Position numbers and translations under genes: made by a program | Origin: Casimicrobium huifangae | GTDB lineage: Bacteria; Pseudomonadota; Gammaproteobacteria; Burkholderiales; Casimicrobiaceae | Assembly: GCF_009746125.1 (NCBI RefSeq) | Contig: NZ_CP041352.1 | Span: forward strand, 3,766,436 to 3,830,435 | Reading direction: 5' to 3' | DNA length: 64,000 nt | The notes under the pieces: generated by a model | Seen by the model: only the letters and a program-made list of their open reading frames with translations | Database searches by the model: none | Told to the model about the DNA's origin: nothing | Shown: in pieces, positions 57,432 through 64,000 of the stretch | Numbering within the stretch: position 1 is the stretch's first letter | Layout: each line of letters begins with the position of its first letter

Positions 57432-58382
57432 ATGACCACACCGCAAACCGACTACAGCCACACCGGTGGCTTTGATGAAGCCAAGTTCCGCGCTGCCTTC
57501 GAGGCTCGCCGCAAGATGCATCTTTACTTCAAGGTGCGCTACACCAACGCGGCCGCGACCAACGCCTGGCAGCTGATCCAGATGATGCAGGCGGATTCAC
57601 GCGTGACCGACGTGCGCTGGATGGCCTATATGCTGGCAACCGCCTTCTGGGAGGCATCCCACACCATCACCGAGACCGTGCAGGTACCCAAACTTGGCAA
57701 GGGCAAAAAGCCTGTGCTGGGGCCGGACAAGCAGCCGCTGATGGTCGACAAGCACATCAAGGTGTGGGAGGTGATGGTGCCGATCGACGAGATTGCGGTG
57801 GCCAACAAGCGGCGGTACAAGGCGCCGGTGAAGATCAAGAAGATCGAGAGCGACGATGTTGTGCTGCTGGCGAAGCTGAGCAAAATCTTTCAGAGCGCCA
57901 GTGTGCTGGGCGGTGCCTGGATCGTTGAAAAGGACGGTGATCAGTTCGTGATCGGTGCGACGGGCACCGAAGTCTGGCACAGCAAGAAAGCCGCTGTCGG
58001 CGCGGCATTCGCAGGTGGCGCATCGGCCACCTACACCCACTTTCATGGCGACGAGCACGTCTACTTTGGGCGCGGCTACGTGCAACTCACGTGGTGGAAC
58101 AACTACGTGGCGGCCGGCGTATCGCTCGGGCGCGGCCTCGATCTGCTGTTCGACCCGCTGCTGGTGAAGCAGCCGCAGGTGGCCTATGACATCATGGCGC
58201 ACGGCATGCTGACCGGTGACGGCTTCGCCAACAAACACAAACTGGCGGACTACATCATTGGCAGCAAGACCGACTACTTCAATGCGCGCAAGATGGTGAA
58301 TGGTGGCGATGCGGCGTCGTATCAGCCGATTGCTGACATCGCCAAACTGTTTGAAGAGATGCTTCTCGAGGCAAAACTGTGA
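57432..58382 (+). CDS. GH19-like endolysin / lytic enzyme with a large insertion
   Basis: 316-residue protein related to family 19 chitinases and phage GH19 lysozymes, which cut beta-1,4 links in chitin or peptidoglycan. 'VRWMAYMLATAFWEASHTI' (residues 61-79) corresponds to the segment with the catalytic Glu (Glu74), and 'YFGRGYVQLTWWNNY' (211-225) is the GH19 hallmark. Between them lie about 135 residues, far more than the roughly 50 of ordinary GH19 enzymes, with Lys/Val-rich beta sequence. No signal peptide. The next gene overlaps by 4 bp (GTGA) and encodes an exported protein, so the two are translationally coupled. Endolysin, or effector of a contact or secretion system, are both possible. 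Confidence 0.8.
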   Translation: MTTPQTDYSHTGGFDEAKFRAAFEARRKMHLYFKVRYTNAAATNAWQLIQMMQADSRVTDVRWMAYMLATAFWEASHTITETVQVPKLGKGKKPVLGPDKQPLMVDKHIKVWEVMVPIDEIAVANKRRYKAPVKIKKIESDDVVLLAKLSKIFQSASVLGGAWIVEKDGDQFVIGATGTEVWHSKKAAVGAAFAGGASATYTHFHGDEHVYFGRGYVQLTWWNNYVAAGVSLGRGLDLLFDPLLVKQPQVAYDIMAHGMLTGDGFANKHKLADYIIGSKTDYFNARKMVNGGDAASYQPIADIAKLFEEMLLEAKL

Positions 58383-59164
58383 CAACCATCGGCACGAAGC
58401 TCCGTGCGTTGATTCACCTGACGCTGCTGTCGTTCGCCCTGCTCGGCGCGGCCGCCACGCCGGCGTTCGCGTTGGCGCCAGCGGCGGGCGCGTTGAAAGC
58501 GGTCACCGACAAGGCCTCGGGGCTGACCGGGTATCAGGACGCCAGCGGTGCGTGGGTGATCAGTCCGCGCTTCCGGTCGGGATCGGACTTCGACCACGGG
58601 CTCGCGATTGTTGAAGACCGCAGTGGCGAGTCGGCGCTGATCGACAGTCAGGGCAACGTCCGCCTGCAGGGCGTCGAAAGCGCGATCTGGGTGTCGCTGC
58701 CCACCATGACCGAGGCCAAGCTCAGCGAGGGCCTGCTGGCGCTGCGGGTGCAAGCCTCCGGCAAGGTGGGTTTTGTCGATGCCGAAGGGCGCTGGGTCAT
58801 CCGCCCGCGCTTTGCCGATGCGTTTGAGTTTCATGAGGGGTTGGCCGCGTTTCGCCTGCGCGAGAACGGGCCGGTGGGCTTCATCGACACGCACGGCCGT
58901 GTGGTGATCACTGCCAAGTTCGGTACCCGCTTCCGGTCACCGCCGGTGTTCGCCGAAGGGCTCGCTGCGGTCGGGCTGAATGACCTGTGGCCGCGAACCA
59001 ATCTCGATCCACCCGGCAAACTGGGTTACATCGACCGCCGCGGGCGCTGGGTGATTGCCCCGAAATACGCGAACGGCGAGTCTTTCAGCGATGGCCGGGC
59101 GAAAGTGATGCTGGATGAGCGCGAAGTGGTGATCACCAGGCCGGACGGCGCAGCCAAACGCTGA
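58379..59164 (+). CDS. Exported WG-repeat protein coupled to the GH19-like gene
   Basis: 261-residue protein starting from a GTG that overlaps the stop codon of the upstream gene. A Sec signal (residues about 8-31, ending ATPAFA) is followed by four WG repeats: 'GYQDASGAWVISPRF', 'GFVDAEGRWVIRPRF', 'GFIDTHGRVVITAKF' and 'GYIDRRGRWVIAPKY', each about 50 residues apart. WG repeats form beta structures used for binding; no catalysis is known. Periplasmic location plus tight coupling to a cell-wall hydrolase suggests an inhibitor or immunity role, which is inference. Confidence 0.85.
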   Translation: MTTIGTKLRALIHLTLLSFALLGAAATPAFALAPAAGALKAVTDKASGLTGYQDASGAWVISPRFRSGSDFDHGLAIVEDRSGESALIDSQGNVRLQGVESAIWVSLPTMTEAKLSEGLLALRVQASGKVGFVDAEGRWVIRPRFADAFEFHEGLAAFRLRENGPVGFIDTHGRVVITAKFGTRFRSPPVFAEGLAAVGLNDLWPRTNLDPPGKLGYIDRRGRWVIAPKYANGESFSDGRAKVMLDEREVVITRPDGAAKR

Positions 59165-59184
59165 ACCTCGTCCGTAGTACGTAG

Positions 59185-59204
59185 CCCGGATGCTCGCATC
59201 CGGG
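59185..59204. terminator. Hairpin between convergent WG-repeat and DUF4337-like genes
   Basis: CCCGGATG-CTCG-CATCCGGG, 8-bp perfect stem followed by TTTC, within a GTAGCCCGGATG...CATCCGGGTTTC element. Placed between convergent genes 20-37 bp from each stop, it may end both transcripts. Confidence 0.6.
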
Positions 59205-59221
59205 TTTCGATCTGTTTCCGA

Positions 59222-59803
59222 TCAGATGTGCATCACCGCCAGTGCGCCAATCACGCAGCCCAGGCCAGCAACGCCGTAAACGCCGTACTCCAGCCAGCGG
59301 CGCTTGGTAAGCAAAGCGATCGCCGCGAGGGCAATGGCAATTTGCAGCGCCGTGGTGGCCTGCGCCCAGCGATGATGCTGGTGCATCTCGTCATCGCTCT
59401 TCTTGTCCCATTCCTTCGATTCTGCTTCGAGCTTTTCGGCGTCCTTCTTGATGTCCGCCTTCTCTTTTTTGTAGCGGTTGATCTCTTCGGTGTAGAACGC
59501 TCTTTTGCTCTCGGGCGCCAGCTCAATGGCCAGCTCACTCAGGTTCTGCTTGCTGCTCTTGGCCTGGTAGTAGTTCCACTGGTTGGAGGCCTCGGTCTTC
59601 TTGATGGCCGCGTTGTTCTTGTAGAGACCTGCGTTGGCCTGGGTGGCGCCGCCCATGTAGGCGAACATGGCGCCCACCGTTGCAATGATTGCCGTGACCA
59701 CGGCAATGCCGCCAGCGTGGGAATCACCGTGCGAGCCGTGCTGCGCAGCGTGCTCCAGCTCGTGATCGTGGGGGCCGTGTACGTGAAATCCGCCGCCTGA
59801 CAT
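59222..59803 (-). CDS. DUF4337-like membrane protein with His-rich N-terminus
   Basis: 193-residue inner-membrane protein. The first 30 residues carry eight His ('FHVHGPHDHELEHAAQHGSHGDSH'), a likely metal-binding patch. One hydrophobic helix follows (residues about 33-53), then 'NNAAIKKTEASNQWNYYQAKSSKQNL', a segment I associate with the DUF4337 family, a charged coiled-coil stretch (about 90-130), and two further helices (about 148-165 and 172-192). Function unknown. A GAGGACACCC ribosome site precedes the ATG. Confidence 0.8.
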   Translation of the reverse strand: MSGGGFHVHGPHDHELEHAAQHGSHGDSHAGGIAVVTAIIATVGAMFAYMGGATQANAGLYKNNAAIKKTEASNQWNYYQAKSSKQNLSELAIELAPESKRAFYTEEINRYKKEKADIKKDAEKLEAESKEWDKKSDDEMHQHHRWAQATTALQIAIALAAIALLTKRRWLEYGVYGVAGLGCVIGALAVMHI

Positions 59804-59874
59804 GGGTGTCCTCGCTACGTCAAATTGAATGGCGGCTGAATGTTAGCGGGAATGCGTGACAGCTTGAACGTCTG

Positions 59875-60717
59875 TCAAAGTTCGGTGCGCACCTGCCAGA
59901 GCTCGGGGAACAGCACCACCTCCAGCGCGCGACGCAGGTAGCCCACACCGGTGGTGCCGCCGGAGCCGGTCTTGTGCCCAATCAGGCGCTCCACCGTGGT
60001 GACGTGATTGAAGCGCCAGCGGCGGAAGTTGTCTTCCACATCCACCAGTTTTTCGGCGAGGTAATACAGGTCCCAATGCGCCGCCGTGTTGCGGTAGACG
60101 GTGAGCCAGGCGGCGAGCACTTCGGGGTTGCTTTCGGTGACGGCGTCAAACGTGCTGCGCAGTGCGGACGCCGACAGCAGGCCGCGCTTGGCCAGCGCCT
60201 GTAAGGCGATGTCGTAGAGCGAGGGACTTTCGATGATCGCGGTGAGTTTGGCCAGATGGTCAGGCTGCTCGGCGAAAGGCTTGAGCATGTAGCGCTGGCG
60301 GTTGCCGAGCAGGAACTCCACCGTGCGGTATTGCCAGCTCTGGAAGCCGCTGGCCTTGCCGAAGGCACTGCGGAATTCGAGGTAGTCGGCGGGCGTCATG
60401 GTCTTCAAGACTTCCCACGCCGCACCCATCTGCTCCTGCGCGCGCGACACGCGGGCGAGCATTTTCATCGCCGGTTCAAAGTCACCGGCAGTGAGCTTGG
60501 CCATCGCGCCGGTGAGCTCCTTGATGATCAGGCTCATCCACACTTCCTGCACATGGTGGATGGTGATGAACAGCACTTCGTCGTGCGCGTCGGTCAGCGG
60601 CTGCTGGGCGGCGAGCAACTGTTCAAGGCGCAGATAGCTTGAATAGCTGAAGCTATCCTTGAACGACTGATGGGCGTTTTCGGCGCCCGCGATGGTGATT
60701 GCTGGTGGTGTGCTCAT
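59875..60717 (-). CDS. kynA: Tryptophan 2,3-dioxygenase
   Basis: Heme enzyme that opens the indole ring of L-tryptophan to N-formylkynurenine. The 280-residue product has the family features 'SYLRLEQLLAAQQPLTDAHDEVLFITIHHVQEVWMSLI' (distal His and substrate contacts), 'FRSAFGKASGFQSWQYRTVEFLLGNR', and the heme ligand His region 'AHWDLYYLAEKLVDVEDNFRRWRFNHVTTVERLIGHKTGSGGTTGVGYLRRAL'. Its start overlaps the kynU stop by 4 bp, so both are made from one message. Formamidase (kynB), which acts between the two enzymes, is not in this operon. Confidence 0.97.
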   Translation of the reverse strand: MSTPPAITIAGAENAHQSFKDSFSYSSYLRLEQLLAAQQPLTDAHDEVLFITIHHVQEVWMSLIIKELTGAMAKLTAGDFEPAMKMLARVSRAQEQMGAAWEVLKTMTPADYLEFRSAFGKASGFQSWQYRTVEFLLGNRQRYMLKPFAEQPDHLAKLTAIIESPSLYDIALQALAKRGLLSASALRSTFDAVTESNPEVLAAWLTVYRNTAAHWDLYYLAEKLVDVEDNFRRWRFNHVTTVERLIGHKTGSGGTTGVGYLRRALEVVLFPELWQVRTEL

Positions 60718-61979
60718 GTCACCTTGCTCCTGGCGCGGAATTCGGCGCGCTCATATTCGCGCAGCTTCATCACATCACGCAAATGACTGGCGGCCGCGAC
60801 GACATCGGCCTCAGTCACATACAGCGGCGTAAAGCCGAAGCGCAGGATATCTGGCGCGCGGAAGTCGCCGATCACGCCACGTGCGATCAGCGCCTGCATG
60901 ATGGCGTAGCCCTCGGCGTGACGGAACGATACCTGCGAGCCGCGAATGCTGGAATCGCGCGGGGTAGCGAGCGTCAGCCCCATGCCGCCGCAGTGCTGCT
61001 CCACTTCCGCGATGAAGCGCGTGGTCAGCGCGACCGACGCTTCGCGCACGAGGTTCATGTCTGCGCTGAGCCAGACATCGAGCGCCGCTTCGAGCGCAGC
61101 GAACTGCAGGATTGGCGGCGTGCCGACGGTGAAGCGTTCAACGCCACGCGCAACCCGGAATTTCGGGTCGAAGGCAAACGGCGCTTCATGCGCGAACCAG
61201 CCCGAAATGGGCGCCGGCACCGCGGCCGCATCAAGCGCATCAAGGTGCCGCTTGGCCGCGAACACAAAGGCTGGCGCGCCCGGCCCGGCGTTGACGTATT
61301 TGTAGGTGCAGCCCACCGCGAGATCGGCCTTGCAGGCATTGAGTGACACCGGGAAGGCACAGGTGGAATGGGCGAGATCCCAGAGCATCAGCGCGCCGTG
61401 TGACTGCACGACCTCGGTGACACCCTGCATCACATAGCGTCCGCCACTGCGATAGTCCACCTGCGTCAGCATGACGACGGCAGTACGCGAGCCGACCTCA
61501 CGCAGCGTGGCCTCAAGCTCGTGGCGTTTGACAAAACGCAGTTCAAGCTTGCGTTCGGCGAGCAGCGCCTGCAAGCCCTGCGCGATGTAGAGATCGGTCG
61601 GGAAGTTATCGATGTCGGAGACGATCACGTTGCGACCGGCCGCATCCGGTCGCAACGATTGCAGTTGCAGCGCCGTGACCAGTGCCTTGAACAGATTGAG
61701 CGAGGTGGAATCACAGGCGATCACTTCACCCGCGTCGGCGCCGATTAGCCGCGCGATCTTGTCGCCACAGCGGCGCGGCGCGTTGACCCAGTCCGCCGTG
61801 TTCCACGAGCGGATCAGGCCCTGCCCCCACTCCTCCTCCACCGTGCGCCGCACCGCCGTGATCGCCGCTTTCGGCAGCACGCCGAGCGAATTGCCGTCGA
61901 GGTAGATCACGCCATCGGGGATCACGAACTGATCGCGGAAGCCAGCGAGACTGGCCAATGCATTGTTTCCGGCAGTCAT
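60714..61979 (-). CDS. kynU: Kynureninase
   Basis: PLP enzyme that cleaves kynurenine to anthranilate and alanine (and 3-hydroxykynurenine to 3-hydroxyanthranilate). The 421-residue product has 'GVIYLDGNSLGVLPKAA', 'EVIACDSTSLNLFKALVTAL', 'MLWDLAHSTCAFPVSLNACKADLAVGCTYKYVNAGPGAPAFVFA' with the PLP-binding Lys in TYKY, and 'SGWFAHEAPFAFDPKFR'. Length is normal. It leads the kynU-kynA pair; a CTTTAG-GT-CTAAAG palindrome lies four bases before the start codon and could be the operator. Confidence 0.96.
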   Translation of the reverse strand: MTAGNNALASLAGFRDQFVIPDGVIYLDGNSLGVLPKAAITAVRRTVEEEWGQGLIRSWNTADWVNAPRRCGDKIARLIGADAGEVIACDSTSLNLFKALVTALQLQSLRPDAAGRNVIVSDIDNFPTDLYIAQGLQALLAERKLELRFVKRHELEATLREVGSRTAVVMLTQVDYRSGGRYVMQGVTEVVQSHGALMLWDLAHSTCAFPVSLNACKADLAVGCTYKYVNAGPGAPAFVFAAKRHLDALDAAAVPAPISGWFAHEAPFAFDPKFRVARGVERFTVGTPPILQFAALEAALDVWLSADMNLVREASVALTTRFIAEVEQHCGGMGLTLATPRDSSIRGSQVSFRHAEGYAIMQALIARGVIGDFRAPDILRFGFTPLYVTEADVVAAASHLRDVMKLREYERAEFRARSKVT

Positions 61980-61983
61980 AATG

Positions 61984-61997
61984 CTTTAGGTCTAAAG
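61984..61997. promoter_or_regulatory. CTTTAG-N2-CTAAAG palindrome at the kynU start
   Basis: Perfect 6-bp inverted repeat with a 2-bp spacer, beginning four bases upstream of the kynU start codon. Position fits a repressor site overlapping the translation start; the regulator (for example an Lrp-type KynR) is not encoded here. Confidence 0.4.
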
Positions 61998-62059
61998 TAA
62001 TTCTGCAAATGTTACCTGTTCGGGCCAGCTTTGTTGCTGGCGCGAAGCGGCTATTGCGA

Positions 62060-62179
62060 GATCAACTTTTGTCTGAAAGCCGCGCCCAATTTGGGCGCAG
62101 GCCGCCTTTTCGGCTTGGGTCGACTTTAGCCGGAATCGGGTTTTGAGCCCTAGCGCAATGCGACTTTTCGCAAAAAGCC
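62060..62179. repeat. GTCGACTTT-centred inverted repeat, copy G
   Basis: Between kynU and ccmG. Contains ACTTTTGTCTGAAAGCC, a perfect GCGCCCAA-T-TTGGGCGC hairpin (62081-62097), CGGCTTGGGTCGACTTTAGCCG at the centre, GAGCCCTAGC, and a right end TTTTCGCAAAAAGCC that abuts the ccmG stop codon. Confidence 0.65.
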
Positions 62180-62180
62180 G

Positions 62181-62693
62181 TTACTTCAGAAACGAGGCGA
62201 ATTTGGTCGCGAAGATTTCCGGCGAGATCGGGCCAACATGTTTGGCGCGGATGATGCCGTCGCGGTCGATCAGGAAGGTTTCCGGGGCGCCGTAGACGCC
62301 CCAGTCGAGTGCGGCCTTGCCGCCCGGGTCGAAGGCGTTCACCGTGTACGGGTCGCCGGTTTTGCGCAGCACGTCGAGACCGAGCTCCCGCTTGTCTTTG
62401 TAGTTAAGACCGATGATGGGCACCACGCTGCGCCGCTTCAGGTCCATCAGGTCCGGGTGCTCGTCCTTGCAGTTCGGGCACCAGCTCGCCCACACGTTGA
62501 GCAGCCAGACCTTGCCCTTCATGTCGGCCGGCGAGAACTTCGCCGCGGGATTGTCCAGCGTTTCCAGCGTGAACGCGGGCGCCGGCTTGCCGATCAGCGG
62601 CGACGGCACCTCGCGCGGATCGCGGAACAGCCCAAAGTAAAGCACTGCGGCGAGCGCAAAAAAGGCGATGGGAAGGAGAAGTTTCTTGTTCAT
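62181..62693 (-). CDS. ccmG: Cytochrome c maturation thiol reductase CcmG/DsbE
   Basis: Membrane-anchored periplasmic thioredoxin-like protein that keeps apocytochrome c cysteines or CcmH reduced for heme attachment. The 170-residue product starts at the ATG at 62693 with a single helix (residues 4-21), then 'PSPLIGKPAPAFTLETLD', the active site WCPNC (Cys72, Cys75) in 'LLNVWASWCPNCKDEHPDL', and 'DWGVYGAPETFLIDRDGIIRAKHVG', the DsbE-specific cis-Pro region. Family members often have WCxxC with VAC or VPC; PNC is a variant. It follows ccmE on the same strand after 130 bp of palindromic repeats; ccmF, expected between them, is missing, as is ccmH after it. Confidence 0.94.
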   Translation of the reverse strand: MNKKLLLPIAFFALAAVLYFGLFRDPREVPSPLIGKPAPAFTLETLDNPAAKFSPADMKGKVWLLNVWASWCPNCKDEHPDLMDLKRRSVVPIIGLNYKDKRELGLDVLRKTGDPYTVNAFDPGGKAALDWGVYGAPETFLIDRDGIIRAKHVGPISPEIFATKFASFLK

Positions 62694-62699
62694 ACGCAA

Positions 62700-62820
62700 A
62701 CTCCCTCCCCCCTCGTGGGGGAGGGCCGGGGAGAGGGGGCGGCCGTCGCACAGCGATCAGGACTGGGGCAGGCTTCACCCTCTCCGCTGGCCCCTCTCCC
62801 CTCAAGGGAGAGGGAGAAAC
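62700..62820. repeat. Two GGGAGAGGG/CCCTCTCCC palindromes in the ccmE-ccmG gap
   Basis: CTCCCTCCCCCCTCGTGGGG GAGGGCCGGGGAGAGGG (62701-62739) and CCCTCTCC...CCCCTCTCCCCTCAAGGGAGAGGG (62780-62817) face each other. The first provides a GGGGGAGGGAG tract some nine bases before ccmG that could serve as its ribosome site. Same class as 21286 and 53300. Confidence 0.75.
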
Positions 62821-62829
62821 TCATCGCGA

Positions 62830-63282
62830 TCATTGCTTGAGTGTCTTCGCCGCCATGTCGCGCGCCTTGTGGGCCTTTTCGATGGCGGTAGCGGCCTCGG
62901 GCGGCATGTAGTTTTCGTCGTGCTTGGCCAGCACTTCCTTGGCGCGGAATACCCCGTCGTCACCCAGCGAGCCCTGCGCAACCACACCTTTGCCCTCGCG
63001 GAACAGGTCCGGCAGGATGCCGCTATAGGCCACTGGCACCACCTGCGCGGTGTCGGTCACCTTGAACTGGACGTTGACGCCATCGCGCTTGACGCTGCCG
63101 GCCTCCACCATGCCACCAAGGCGGAAGGTGCGGCCGACCGGTGCCTCTTTGGCAACGATCTGCGAAGGCGTGAAAAAGAACACGAGATTCTGGTTGAACG
63201 CGGTCAACACCAGCGCCACGGCCACGGCGATGACGCCGAGGCCGCCGAGAATCAGTGCGAGTCGTTTCTGCTTAACTGTCAT
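62830..63282 (-). CDS. ccmE: Cytochrome c maturation heme chaperone CcmE
   Basis: Periplasmic heme chaperone tethered by one N-terminal helix; it binds heme covalently through a His and passes it to apocytochrome c via CcmF. The 150-residue product has a helix at residues 8-29, '[43 protein letters not shown]' (the beta-barrel start), '[21 protein letters not shown]' and the heme site [13 protein letters not shown] with His121 and Tyr125. An AGGAAGACC ribosome site lies in the end of ccmD, which it overlaps. Confidence 0.96.
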   Translation of the reverse strand: MTVKQKRLALILGGLGVIAVAVALVLTAFNQNLVFFFTPSQIVAKEAPVGRTFRLGGMVEAGSVKRDGVNVQFKVTDTAQVVPVAYSGILPDLFREGKGVVAQGSLGDDGVFRAKEVLAKHDENYMPPEAATAIEKAHKARDMAAKTLKQ

Positions 63283-63436
63283 GGTCTTCCTGCAATGCCT
63301 GTAGCGCCGACTTTCGAGCTTGCCGCAGGCTCACAAGTTCCGCAATGACCGCTATCAACAAGGCGCCATAACTGCCCCAGACAAAGAAGCCACGGCCGCC
63401 CATGTCCCAGAACGCGCTCCACGATTCCCAGTTCAT
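63272..63436 (-). CDS. ccmD: Cytochrome c maturation protein CcmD
   Basis: Small 54-residue protein beginning '[24 protein letters not shown]', with one hydrophobic helix (about residues 16-33) and a charged C-terminal tail ('[18 protein letters not shown]'). CcmD links CcmC and CcmE, aiding release of holo-CcmE. The sequence '[11 protein letters not shown]' is typical. It is too short for automated calling but position and overlaps settle it: the ATG overlaps the ccmC stop (ATGA) and the stop lies 11 bases inside the ccmE start. Confidence 0.9.
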   Translation of the reverse strand: MNWESWSAFWDMGGRGFFVWGSYGALLIAVIAELVSLRQARKSALQALQEDHDS

Positions 63437-64000
63437 CGCAGCCATCCTTTCACCGCGTCGCGCAGCCAGGCAGCATTGCCCTCGCGCTCAATGATGCCGG
63501 TGCGCAGCCGGTGCATCGCTGCGGCAATGCTGTAGGCCCAGAAGGCGAAGGTCATGATCAGCATCGCGGCCAGCATGGTGGTGGCCATCGACGAACTGCC
63601 CGGCCGCACACTGGAGCCTTGGTGCAGCGTGTTCCACCACTTTACGCTGAAGTAGATGATCGGCACATTGATGGCACCGACCAGCGCGATCAGCGCCGAG
63701 GCGCGGTCGCCTTTCTTTTTGTCGTCGAACGACGCCGCCAGCGCCATGTAGCCGACGTAGAGGAAGAACAGGATCAGCGTTGAGGTGAGCCGCGCGTCCC
63801 ACACCCAGTAGGTGCCCCAGGTGGGTCGGCCCCAGAGGGCACCGGTCCAAAGCGAAATCACGGCCATGATGGCGCCGGTGGGCGCCAGCGCGTGACTCAT
63901 CATGAACGACAGCCGGGTGCCAAGCACCAGCCCGAGCAGCGACCAGAATGCCATCGCCAGATAAATCACCATGGCCATCCAGGCCGCCGGCACATGGATG
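63433..64000 (-). CDS. ccmC: Heme exporter CcmC, N-terminus outside window
   Basis: Membrane protein that hands heme to CcmE. The frame is open to the window end, with about 188 residues visible, and begins inside 'IHVPAAWMAMVIYLAMAFWSLLGLVLG', the first His of the family being encoded just at the edge. 'GALWGRPTWGTYWVWDARLTSTLILFFLYVGYMAL' is the WWD signature (here WGTYWVWDARLTS), and 'VPIIYFSVKWWNTLHQGSS' carries the second conserved His. Six helices are expected; four to five are seen. It begins the visible part of the ccmC-D-E-G set. Confidence 0.95.
   Translation of the reverse strand, partial: IHVPAAWMAMVIYLAMAFWSLLGLVLGTRLSFMMSHALAPTGAIMAVISLWTGALWGRPTWGTYWVWDARLTSTLILFFLYVGYMALAASFDDKKKGDRASALIALVGAINVPIIYFSVKWWNTLHQGSSVRPGSSSMATTMLAAMLIMTFAFWAYSIAAAMHRLRTGIIEREGNAAWLRDAVKGWLR

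Noticed and set aside
1-64000. CRISPR arrays, tRNA or rRNA genes, insertion sequences, integrases, prophage blocks
   Set aside because: I looked for regularly spaced repeats, TTCGANTC-type T-arms with cloverleaf context and transposase or integrase motifs and saw none that hold up. A single GGTTCGATTC at about 21256 has no tRNA around it.

Overview
The window is about 64 kb of GC-rich chromosome from what is most likely a betaproteobacterium, probably of the order Burkholderiales or a close neighbour. Pointers are an S-adenosylhomocysteine riboswitch in front of ahcY, a Bug-type (TctC) binding protein, the rph-rdgB-hemW neighbourhood, an AapJQMP uptake operon, a LivFGHMK-like operon carrying an acyl-CoA ligase, and codon usage typical of high-GC Betaproteobacteria. 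I found no tRNA, rRNA, CRISPR array, insertion sequence or prophage. Genes are packed tightly, often with 4-bp stop/start overlaps.

Layout. 1-5.6 kb: hemW (5' part only), panB, an orphan metzincin-like protease, yceH, rdgB, rph and a family 2 glycosyltransferase. 5.6-13.5 kb: an Ldh-family dehydrogenase, ridA, then the one-carbon block metF/TfoX-like/tlyA/holin-like/ahcY with its SAH riboswitch, a PilJ-domain protein and an orphan TctC receptor. 13.5-19.8 kb: a DUF6352-like protein and ion transport genes (kup, a bile-acid/sodium symporter-like protein, a KefB-type antiporter). 20-24.5 kb: general amino acid ABC importer operon ended by a strong terminator. 24.5-32.2 kb: secreted M61-like peptidase, hydroxyacid-oxoacid transhydrogenase, ABM monooxygenase, GMC oxidoreductase, then birA-coaX-SPOR-GNAT. 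32.5-39.7 kb: acyl-CoA ligase and a complete branched-chain-type ABC importer. 39.9-47.7 kb: lipoprotein, TPM-domain pair with shared Gly/Ser tails, PanE-like reductase, FAD oxidase, diguanylate cyclase, macro domain protein. 47.7-59.8 kb: accessory-looking stretch with a PaaK-like ligase, a large secreted dockerin-like protein, a double GNAT fusion, a VWA protein, a lower-GC HEPN RNase-like gene, a RibD-like reductase, a GH19 endolysin-like gene coupled to a WG-repeat exported protein, and a DUF4337-like membrane protein. 59.9-64 kb: kynurenine-pathway genes kynU-kynA and cytochrome c maturation genes ccmC-D-E-G, with ccmF absent from its usual place.

The most unusual signal is a family of about 80-120 bp imperfect inverted repeats centred on the motif GTCGACTTT. 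I see seven copies, all intergenic and four of them between convergent genes. Other repeat classes are CGTCATT heptamer arrays at three gene starts, a long hairpin downstream of both ABC binding-protein genes, and a GGGAGAGGG/CCCTCTCCC palindrome that has become the linker of a fused acetyltransferase and also sits where ccmF would be expected. Second in interest is the GH19/WG pair, which looks like a cell-wall hydrolase with a periplasmic partner.
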